Assembly: GCF_010692745.1 (NCBI RefSeq) | Contig: NZ_JAAHTB010000003.1 | Location: 62,001 to 126,000, forward strand | Reading direction: 5' to 3' | Source: Methylobacterium sp. BTF04 | GTDB taxonomy: Bacteria > Pseudomonadota > Alphaproteobacteria > Rhizobiales > Beijerinckiaceae | DNA: 64,000 bases | Shown: in pieces, positions 28,136-34,565 of the stretch | Position numbering within the stretch: the stretch's first letter is position 1 | How the letters are laid out: the number at the start of each line of letters is the position of its first letter | Position numbers and translations under genes: made by a program | Notes under the pieces: generated by a model | Databases searched by the model: none | What the model was told of the DNA's origin: nothing | Seen by the model: only the letters and a program-made list of their open reading frames with translations

Positions 28136-29938
28136 GTGTCAGCCGCATCCGCCCTCGATCTCCCTCGCGCCTTTCTCGACGTGACCTGCTCCGTCATGGG
28201 GCGCCCCTGGCGCGACCGCGGGGCGGATGCCGCCACGCAGGCCTATGCGGCGACCATGACCCAGGCCCATGGCTTGCCCGAGCTGCTGGCCCGCGTGCTC
28301 GCCGCCCGCGGCATCCGGCCGAAGGAATCCGACGCCTACCTCAATCCCCGTCTGCGCGACCTGATGCCGGATCCGGCCTGCCTCCTCGACATGGAAGCGG
28401 CAGCCGACCGGCTCGCCCATGCGGTACGGATCGGCGAGACCGTGGCGGTCTTCGGCGATTACGACGTCGACGGGGCGGCGAGTGCCGCCCTGCTGGCGGG
28501 CTACCTGCGCCGCTTCGGCCTCGACGTCCGCATCCACATCCCCGACCGCATCACCGAGGGCTACGGCCCCAACGTCGGCGCCGTGACGGCCCTGGCGGAG
28601 GCCGGCGCCACCCTCCTCGTCACCGTCGATTGCGGCACCAGCGGCCATGCGCCCCTGGAGGCCGCGGCGGCCCTCGGCCTCGACGTGATCGTCCTCGACC
28701 ATCACGGCGCCCCCGAAATCCTGCCCCGCGCCCGCGCCGTGGTGAACCCGAACCGCCTCGACGACCTCTCGGGCCTCGGGCACCTGTGCGCGGCGGGGGT
28801 GGTCTTCCTCACCCTGGTCGCCGTGAACCGGCGCCTGCGCCGGGACGGTGCCGCGGACGTGCCGGACCTGACGCAGGACCTCGACCTCGTGGCCCTGGCC
28901 ACCGTGGCCGACGTGGTGCCGCTGGTGGGCCTCAACCGCGCCTTCGTGGTGCAGGGGCTGAAGGTGATGCGCAGCCGCGGGCGCATCGGCCTCGCCGCCC
29001 TGTTCGATGCGGCCTCCCTGAACGAGCCGCCGGAGGCCTGGCATCTCGGCTACCTCGTCGGCCCGCGCATCAATGCCGGCGGGCGCATCGGCGATGCCGG
29101 CCTCGGCGCACGCCTCCTGACCACGGACGATGCGGCGGATGCCGCGCGCATCGCCGCCGAACTCGACCGGTTGAATCGCGAGCGTCAGGCGATCGAGGCG
29201 CAGGCAGTGGCCGCCGCCGAGGCCGAGATGGACCACGCCCTCGGCGTCGATCCGGACCGGCCTGTCCTCGTCACCGCCTCCGCCGATTGGCATCCGGGCA
29301 TCGTCGGCCTCATCGCCGCCCGGCTGAAGGAGCGTTTCGGCCGCCCGGCCTTCGCCTTCGCCCTGCGCCCGGACGGCACGGCCACGGGCTCGGGCCGCTC
29401 CATCGTCGGCGCCGATATCGGCAGCGCCGTGCGCACGGCCGTTGCCGCCGGCATCGCCCTAAAGGGCGGCGGCCACGCCATGGCGGCCGGCGCGACCCTG
29501 TCGGGGCCGGACATCGAACGCTTCCGCGATCATCTCGCGGCGGACCTCGCCGCGGCGGTGGCGGAATCCCGCTCCGTCGCGTCGCTCCTCATCGACGGCA
29601 CCGTGAGCGCGGGCGGCGCCACCGCGGAGATGGTCCGCCTGATCCACCGCGCCGGCCCCTTCGGCTCGGGCGCCCCCGAGCCGGTCTTCGCACTCCCGCG
29701 CCACCGGATCGTCGATGCGGGAATCGTCGGCAACGGACATGTGCGGGCGCGCCTGCGCAGCCGCGAGGGCCAGACCATCGGCGCCATCGCCTTCCGGGCG
29801 GCGCAGGGGCCGCTCGGCCTCGCGATCCTCGCCGGAATCGGCCGCGAGGTGCATGCGGCCGGAACCCTCAGCGTCGACACGTGGCGGGGCGCGGACCGCG
29901 CGCAGTTGCGCCTCTGCGATCTCGCCCCGCTCGATTGA
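28136..29938 (+). CDS. recJ: Single-stranded-DNA-specific exonuclease RecJ
   Basis: Encodes about 600 residues. RecJ degrades single-stranded DNA 5' to 3' in recombination and mismatch repair. DHH-phosphoesterase motifs are present: AVFGDYDVDGAASAALL, LLVTVDCGTSG, VIVLDHHGAPE with DHH, LVALATVADVVPL, and the DHHA1 domain with TGSGRSI and LKGGGHAMAAGATL. The start was taken as GTG at 28136 (VSAASALDLPRAFLDVTCSVMGRPW), which restores the typical N-terminus; an ATG 20 codons later is the alternative. It is followed by tRNA genes on the same strand. Confidence 0.93.
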   Translation: MSAASALDLPRAFLDVTCSVMGRPWRDRGADAATQAYAATMTQAHGLPELLARVLAARGIRPKESDAYLNPRLRDLMPDPACLLDMEAAADRLAHAVRIGETVAVFGDYDVDGAASAALLAGYLRRFGLDVRIHIPDRITEGYGPNVGAVTALAEAGATLLVTVDCGTSGHAPLEAAAALGLDVIVLDHHGAPEILPRARAVVNPNRLDDLSGLGHLCAAGVVFLTLVAVNRRLRRDGAADVPDLTQDLDLVALATVADVVPLVGLNRAFVVQGLKVMRSRGRIGLAALFDAASLNEPPEAWHLGYLVGPRINAGGRIGDAGLGARLLTTDDAADAARIAAELDRLNRERQAIEAQAVAAAEAEMDHALGVDPDRPVLVTASADWHPGIVGLIAARLKERFGRPAFAFALRPDGTATGSGRSIVGADIGSAVRTAVAAGIALKGGGHAMAAGATLSGPDIERFRDHLAADLAAAVAESRSVASLLIDGTVSAGGATAEMVRLIHRAGPFGSGAPEPVFALPRHRIVDAGIVGNGHVRARLRSREGQTIGAIAFRAAQGPLGLAILAGIGREVHAAGTLSVDTWRGADRAQLRLCDLAPLD

Positions 29939-29966
29939 CGGTTCGGGGCCAGCGGGATCGGCGCCG

Positions 29967-30008
29967 AGTCTTCGGTGGCAAGTCTTCGACGCCAAGTCTT
30001 CGGCGCCA
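29967..30008. repeat. Three tandem copies of a 14-bp unit upstream of the tRNA promoter
   Basis: AGTCTTCGGTGGCA, AGTCTTCGACGCCA and AGTCTTCGGCGCCA follow each other without gaps, ending seven bases before a TTGACA box. Confidence 0.65.
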
Positions 30009-30014
30009 AGTGTG

Positions 30015-30043
30015 TTGACACTCGCCCGAGGCCTCACCATAAG
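30015..30043 (+). promoter_or_regulatory. Promoter of the tRNA-Tyr / tRNA-Gly genes
   Basis: TTGACA at 30015-30020 and CATAAG at 30038-30043 with 17-bp spacing; predicted transcription start about 25 bp before tRNA-Tyr. The -35 box is perfect and the -10 box weak. Confidence 0.6.
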
Positions 30044-30073
30044 GGCCGGCGCGCTGCCGAGAGGCGGCGGTTT

Positions 30074-30157
30074 GGGGGAATGTCCCGAGCGGCAAAGGGG
30101 GCGGACTGTAAATCCGCTGCGTAAGCTTCGTAGGTTCGAGTCCTACTTCCCCCACCA
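30074..30157 (+). tRNA. tRNA-Tyr (anticodon GTA)
   Basis: Acceptor stem GGGGGAA / TTCCCCC, type II structure with a long variable arm (TGCGTAAGCTTCG region), anticodon loop CTGTAAA, T-arm TAGGTTCGAGTCCTA, and an encoded CCA at 30155-30157. Followed by tRNA-Gly, as in the classical tyr-gly-tuf arrangement. Confidence 0.95.
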
Positions 30158-30247
30158 AACAGTCTTTGCGAGAATCGTGTGCGCGTCGCTCTCCTCATGG
30201 CGCGGCGCATTCTCAAGCCTGCCTCACCGTGATAGTGGTCGAGGTAT

Positions 30248-30321
30248 GCGGGTGTAGCTCAATGGTAGAGCAGCAGCCTTCCAAGCTGAATACCCGGGTT
30301 CGATTCCCGGTACCCGCTCCA
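30248..30321 (+). tRNA. tRNA-Gly (anticodon TCC), integration target
   Basis: Acceptor GCGGGTG / TACCCGC, D-arm GTAGCTCAATGGTAGAGC, anticodon loop CTTCCAA, T-arm CCGGGTTCGATTCCCGG, CCA encoded. Its 3' part, from 30274 on, is repeated exactly at 39951-40000, marking the insertion of the mobile element into this gene; the tRNA itself remains intact. Confidence 0.96.
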
Positions 30322-30323
30322 CT
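30274..30323 (+). repeat. Left attachment site (50-bp direct repeat)
   Basis: Starts in the anticodon arm of tRNA-Gly (CAGCCTTCCAAGC...) and runs through the CCA end into ACT. Identical to 39951-40000; the flanks differ immediately on both sides. Confidence 0.95.
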
Positions 30324-30400
30324 CTTCCTCTTCTAAATTTCGCAGTGCGTGTAACGGCATACGCCGTTCATGGTGGTATCCTCTGCGAGTGCTCCAAGGT

Positions 30401-30423
30401 CTGGATACCACTCGGATACCACC
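30401..30423. repeat. Left integrase arm-type site candidate
   Basis: Two copies of GGATACCA 11 bp apart (from 30403 and 30414), within CTGGATACCAC-T-CGGATACCACC. A third copy in inverted orientation (TGGTATCC) lies at 30374-30381. The same doublet occurs at 39810-39833 at the other end of the element. Confidence 0.65.
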
Positions 30424-30435
30424 TGAACGCTCCTG

Positions 30436-32295
30436 CTAGAGGCCACCAGGAACGGTTACGGACAGTCCGAAATCGTCCTCCATGCCCGTCATGGGGTCCG
30501 GGGGCATTGTGGCGCCCACGACACGGTATCCGGCCTTGAGCAGGCCCCCCGGCCCCAACCGGGCCAAGTCCGGGCGCTGATGGAGCAGGGTGAGACCGGC
30601 GTCAGCCGCCGCGATCCTCGCAGGTGCGAACGATGCTTGCGTTCGCCATCCCTCCCGATACGCCAAATCGGCTACCTCATGGTTCCGGGTAGCCGTTTCC
30701 AGAGCCTGGTGAGCCTTGTAGACGGCGGTGGCGGTCTTGGCCGCCCTAGCCTCCAATTCCGACTTCGTGGCGGTCAGGGCAGCCTCCACTGTGCGGTGGG
30801 CGTCGTTCGCACCTGTGAGGCTACCGAGAATGCGGCGCCATCCTCGCGGCGCTTGGCTCCGGTGGTCGCGGAGGCGGTCGCTGGCGGCGAGGGCTGCTGC
30901 TTGATCCACGTCCCTTTCCTTCTGCGCCGTGGCGGCCCTGGCCCTAGCAGCGAGGAGGGCTTCAGGCTTGGCGAGGCGTCCCGACACGGCCATGACCTGG
31001 GCGAAGGCTGCATCGTCCCGCATCTGCACGAGGTCGCTCACCGCACGCTCGGCATCGACCAGGGCTCCCTTGTTGGCGCCGGCCTTCAACAGGTGAAGTA
31101 CGTTGATGCGGTCCATGCGGTCGAGGGCGACCAACGCGAGGATTCCGGCGGCCGTAGCCCGTTCCTTCACCCCTTCGCGTCGGCCCGCAAGGCCTCCGCG
31201 AGGGTCGGCTCCATCAGCTTCGCGTGCAGGGCTTCCACCCCCTCGCGCACGCGCGCCTGACCCTCCACGAGAGCCTGCATCGTCTGAAGAAGGAGGTCGA
31301 TTGGACCGTCCGCCGTGTCCGACCCCTGGGCTCGTCCCGCGAGGGTCGCCAGTGGCTCCAGTTGAGCGAGGATTGCCTTCGTTGTCCTGTAAGTCGCCTC
31401 TTCCATCGTCATGCGGGGCGTTCCCGGCTTGGCGATCGCGGTGGTTTCGGTCTTTGAGGGAGTGGACATCGGCCTTTTCCATGCGTGCGAGGACATCGAT
31501 TTTTCGGAGACGCGCGAGACGCGCGAGGGACCCGATGAAGTTCCCATCGGCCGCCGCGACGACCCATGTGCCTGGCCTGTCGCCGGGGACGACCACGAGG
31601 CCGTGGGACCCCATGGCGGCAACGAACCCGGCCTTCGTCGTGGTCGTCGCCCAAGCCTCGGCGACAGCTAACCGGGCCACGGGCAGGTCCACACCCCGAC
31701 GCGCCGCCTTCTGCTGGTCGGCATGACTGAAGGCGGCGCGGGGCGGCTGCCCCCCCTCGGGAAAGGCCGCGTCCAGGGCGTCCGCCGCCGCGTCCTTGCC
31801 GGCCTTTCGTAGGGCAGCCAGGACAGCACGGTGATGGGCGCCGCGTACAGGGCGATGCCCGAGGGTATGTTCCGCCTCCCTGGCGATCCGCTCCTGCCGT
31901 GCGTAGTCGTGTCCCGAGGAGAGGACGCCGCCCGTGATGGGATCGACTTCGGCGACGACGACATGCAGGTGGGCGGGGAACGCGTTGGGCGTCGCCCTGG
32001 GCTTCACGTGTTCGACGATGAAGGCGGCGGCTACATCGAACTCGAACTCCCGCCCGAGGGCATCGACCACTGCCAGCATCTGCGCCGTGGTCGTCGCCTC
32101 GGCGGGGGCGATGACGAAATGGCGGAGGGCGAAGCTTCGGGCGTGACGGCGGGCATCGTCAACAGCGTCGCGCAGGTCCTGGTCGGTCCCTCGCAGGACC
32201 CGGACCTGCTCGTTCTCGTCACCGTGCCGGAGGTGAGCGAGGAGGGCTTCCGGGCCTCGGCTCCTCGTCCGGATGCGGATGGACTTGATGACCAT
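30436..32295 (-). CDS. Relaxase / mobilization nuclease (VirD2/MobA-like)
   Basis: Encodes 619 residues. The N-terminal ~160 residues match the relaxase pattern: RSRGPEALLAHLRHGDENEQVRVLRGT, FALRHFVIAPAE, then VEHVKPR (His96) and AHLHVVVAEVD (His109, His111) as metal ligands, and GHDYARQERIAREAEHTLG. No tyrosine occurs before residue 131, so the catalytic tyrosine expected near the N-terminus is not evident. Residues ~280-380 are low-complexity Gly/Arg/Asp and overlap another good frame (31167-31469). The C-terminal part is helical (KSELEARAAKTATAVYKAHQALETA). Start MVIKSIRIRT lies 7 bp after mobC, with GGCGGAG before it. It would nick at oriT and pilot transfer. Confidence 0.8.
   Translation of the reverse strand: MVIKSIRIRTRSRGPEALLAHLRHGDENEQVRVLRGTDQDLRDAVDDARRHARSFALRHFVIAPAEATTTAQMLAVVDALGREFEFDVAAAFIVEHVKPRATPNAFPAHLHVVVAEVDPITGGVLSSGHDYARQERIAREAEHTLGHRPVRGAHHRAVLAALRKAGKDAAADALDAAFPEGGQPPRAAFSHADQQKAARRGVDLPVARLAVAEAWATTTTKAGFVAAMGSHGLVVVPGDRPGTWVVAAADGNFIGSLARLARLRKIDVLARMEKADVHSLKDRNHRDRQAGNAPHDDGRGDLQDNEGNPRSTGATGDPRGTSPGVGHGGRSNRPPSSDDAGSRGGSGARARGGGSPAREADGADPRGGLAGRREGVKERATAAGILALVALDRMDRINVLHLLKAGANKGALVDAERAVSDLVQMRDDAAFAQVMAVSGRLAKPEALLAARARAATAQKERDVDQAAALAASDRLRDHRSQAPRGWRRILGSLTGANDAHRTVEAALTATKSELEARAAKTATAVYKAHQALETATRNHEVADLAYREGWRTQASFAPARIAAADAGLTLLHQRPDLARLGPGGLLKAGYRVVGATMPPDPMTGMEDDFGLSVTVPGGL
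31167..31469 (-). CDS. Putative small protein embedded out of frame in the relaxase gene
   Basis: Encodes 100 residues beginning MSTPSKTETTAIAKPGTPR, then MEEATYRTTKAILAQLEPLATLAG and DLLLQTMQALVEGQARVREGVEALHAKLMEPTLAEALRADAK. It looks like a normal helical protein with amphipathic heptads, whereas the relaxase frame across the same bases is Gly/Arg/Asp/Ser low complexity, the usual sign that the other frame is the constrained one. IncQ mobilisation regions have an accessory gene (mobB) embedded in mobA in this manner; this protein lacks the membrane helix of that MobB, so equivalence is only positional. Not recognised by family. Confidence 0.5.
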   Translation of the reverse strand: MSTPSKTETTAIAKPGTPRMTMEEATYRTTKAILAQLEPLATLAGRAQGSDTADGPIDLLLQTMQALVEGQARVREGVEALHAKLMEPTLAEALRADAKG

Positions 32296-32302
32296 CTCCG
32301 CC

Positions 32303-32611
32303 TCACCCAATCGCGAGGTGTCGGTCGATGATGGTTCGCATCGACGCGCTCTCCTGGGCGAGGCGATGAACCGTCTGCCGGTCAAGACCGCCCTCGGCGG
32401 CCTCGTTGGCGAAGGCGGCGATCTGGTTGAGATGCCGGCGCAGCACGGCCAGGTCCGCGCGCATGGCCGCCGCGTTCAGACCAGTAGCGGCCTGGTCGCA
32501 GGCGGTCCTGATAAAGGCGGACAAGCTGGTCCCGTGGGCCGCCGCCACGGCCTGATACCGGGCCTTACGGTCCCCCGAGATACGAAGCTTCGCCATGGCG
32601 TCCTCGGTCAT
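32303..32611 (-). CDS. mobC: MobC-like relaxosome accessory protein
   Basis: Encodes 102 residues. AKLRISGDRKARYQAVAAAHGTSLSAFIRTACDQAATG is a ribbon-helix-helix domain; LAVLRRHLNQIAAFANEAAEGGLDRQTVHRLAQESASMRTIIDRHL matches the helical region of MobC proteins (LxRxLNQIA). It would bind oriT and assist strand opening. It is directly upstream of the relaxase gene (7-bp gap). Start ATG at 32611; an internal ATG five codons later is possible. Confidence 0.85.
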   Translation of the reverse strand: MTEDAMAKLRISGDRKARYQAVAAAHGTSLSAFIRTACDQAATGLNAAAMRADLAVLRRHLNQIAAFANEAAEGGLDRQTVHRLAQESASMRTIIDRHLAIG

Positions 32612-32638
32612 TGCATCAGGCTCCTTGGGGGTTGCACA

Positions 32639-32654
32639 GGGGGGCGTGCCCCCC
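32639..32654. other. oriT candidate hairpin
   Basis: GGGGGGC GT GCCCCCC, a 7-bp perfect palindrome 27 bp upstream of mobC. GC palindromes next to mobC are frequent in oriT regions. The surrounding spacer 32612-32839 also has TGTCGTCACAGACGACA, a second inverted repeat. The nick site cannot be identified from sequence alone. Confidence 0.45.
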
Positions 32655-32839
32655 TTGCCCTGCTGTCGTCACAGACGACATGCCTGGCACTCTCTCGCAC
32701 TCTCTCGGCTTTCATCATGACCGATGCAGACGATGATCGCTCATGCCCACTGGTTCGCAAGGTTGGTGTGGACACAAATCGTCATCGGGACTGAAGAAAA
32801 CTTGAGCCTGCCCTATCCAACGACCTAAGAGGCTGGCAT

Positions 32840-34207
32840 CTATCCTCGGGTCAGCCTGCCAGCACGGCGGAACCATGTGCGTGACGTCTTGCGCTGGCCT
32901 AGAGCGGTCACCTCGGAGGAAGGGTCTAGGCATCCCGCTAATCGTCGACGAATAGGCCCCGGAAGCCCTCGGGACCCCCAGATTGCGGATGGCGATGCGC
33001 CTTGGTACGACCAAGCCTTCCACCACCATTGTTGGGGAAGCCGACGACGGGCGATGGGCACGGTCACGCAGGAACTAGTGTTGACGGAAGCAGGCACGCT
33101 CAGAGCGGCCTCCATGCCTCCACCCGGCGATTCCTGAGTTACGACCACAGTCGTAGAGGGATACGTAGTATCCCTCAGGGGGATCTTCCGCGAAGCATCG
33201 GCCGGGTGGCCCTCAGGCAGAAGCACAGGCTGAACGACGCCTGACTTCCTGGCGGGCAGATGGCGGCGCCTGACCAGGACACCACGGCGAGAACGCCTCT
33301 GAAGCCTAATCCTGAGTTGGGCGACCACCTGCACCTCTGGCGGCTTCTGGGCGGCATAGGCGGTGTCGGTCCGGTTCTTCGCTCGTCGTGCCCTCTCGAC
33401 CTTGGCTTCGGTGTCCTGGGCCCGGTTCTCGCGCTCCTCACGCCGCCACTTAGCAAAGGCACCGCCAGTTCTCATCAAGCGAACCTTCGAGGTGGTCAGT
33501 TTCCAAGCTTCCTGAAATGCATCTGCCGGCCACGTTACAAGATCTCTATGATCGATGATGCCCCATAGGATGTAAGTAGCACATGCCGCAACATTCCTGA
33601 TATAATCATCGGAAATATCAGTTTTAGAGAACTCATTAAATAATTTGTTGCGCACAAAATCATAGTCTTCCTCAGTCACACGACAAATCATGTGCGCGTG
33701 CAGATCAAACATATTTGTGGAAAAATCATACCGAAGATGAATTCCAATCATTAGAATTTCTATGAGCTTCCGCTTTCGAAGATCGGAAATGTGTTGGTTT
33801 ATTTCTTTATTAAACCTTTTCATTTCCTCCTTTAAATCACTAACCGGAGACTTGTTATTGGGTATGGCTATACCCCAAAATCGCCAATCTGACGTATTTT
33901 TTTCTTTAGAAAAATCGATAAAATCGTTTAATACTTTAAGATTTTTCTTGATCGACTTCTTAGGAAAAAACCGACTCTCACGAAGGGGACGCCCAAACTT
34001 GAAAATCTCTCCTGGCTCTTCGTCATTCGTAATGAAATCGTACTCGTCATCCGACGTGTAGGGCGTATCGAACATCGTTACCTTACGGATGATTTCATCC
34101 GTGAAGGCTGTCCCGCCAGCACGGCTTCGCCGAGGCGGCTTAGTCGTATCCAGCCCATGGGGCAGTGATGTGGGCTGGATTGCCTGGAATGGTGCGGTGG
34201 CGTTCAT
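32840..34207 (-). CDS. HUH-type Rep-like protein with AT-rich core
   Basis: Encodes 455 residues. The central region has HLRYDFSTNMFDLHAHMICRV with His170-x-His172, the HUH metal motif of rolling-circle Rep proteins, and downstream DDYIRNVAACATYILWGIIDHRDL, where Tyr212 may be the nucleophile. Bases ~33540-34080 are AT-rich, unlike either side. The C-terminal ~130 residues are Arg/Pro-rich, repetitive in style and include a DNA palindrome, and may be a run-on tail. A strong site (GAGGTG) precedes the ATG at 34207. With relaxase and integrase nearby, a replication role after excision is plausible, but the family was not firmly identified. Confidence 0.5.
   Translation of the reverse strand: MNATAPFQAIQPTSLPHGLDTTKPPRRSRAGGTAFTDEIIRKVTMFDTPYTSDDEYDFITNDEEPGEIFKFGRPLRESRFFPKKSIKKNLKVLNDFIDFSKEKNTSDWRFWGIAIPNNKSPVSDLKEEMKRFNKEINQHISDLRKRKLIEILMIGIHLRYDFSTNMFDLHAHMICRVTEEDYDFVRNKLFNEFSKTDISDDYIRNVAACATYILWGIIDHRDLVTWPADAFQEAWKLTTSKVRLMRTGGAFAKWRREERENRAQDTEAKVERARRAKNRTDTAYAAQKPPEVQVVAQLRIRLQRRSRRGVLVRRRHLPARKSGVVQPVLLPEGHPADASRKIPLRDTTYPSTTVVVTQESPGGGMEAALSVPASVNTSSCVTVPIARRRLPQQWWWKAWSYQGASPSAIWGSRGLPGPIRRRLAGCLDPSSEVTALGQRKTSRTWFRRAGRLTRG
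33156..33176. repeat. Perfect 9-bp palindrome in the tail of the Rep-like gene
   Basis: GAGGGATAC (33156-33164), loop GTA, GTATCCCTC (33168-33176). It lies inside the doubtful C-terminal part of the Rep-like frame and could be a terminator, a protein-binding site or a replication origin hairpin. Confidence 0.5.
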
Positions 34208-34565
34208 AGGTGACACCTCGGGGCGGCCACATGACATGACCTCCTTCCCAGGATCATCGAGATCGGTGAAAACCATTGTGGCCACAGAGCCACACAGGCT
34301 TCCAATCGCTAAAACTCAAACGTTCCGGTATGTGAGCCCTGCGGCATCGGCCTGCGCTTACGCCGATCCCCGAATGCGCTGCTCTCCGGCGCAGCGAGGC
34401 GGACCTTCTCAAAGGCAGTCACGATCCTTGCCGTCCCTGCTGTGAAAGGGTGGAGACACGGGCAGGCCCGGAAACGGAATCGTCAATTTTCCGTCAAGGC
34501 TTACGGATTCCGGTGCTCCCACTTCGGCACAACGTCAAAAGTGGAAGTCTCCAGCCCACGCCTGC
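34208..34565. other. 358-bp gap upstream of the Rep-like gene
   Basis: No gene is seen. It contains AGGTGACACCT, an 11-base palindrome overlapping the Rep ribosome-binding site (34208-34218), and several short inverted repeats; a replication origin or promoter is possible but not shown. Confidence 0.35.
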
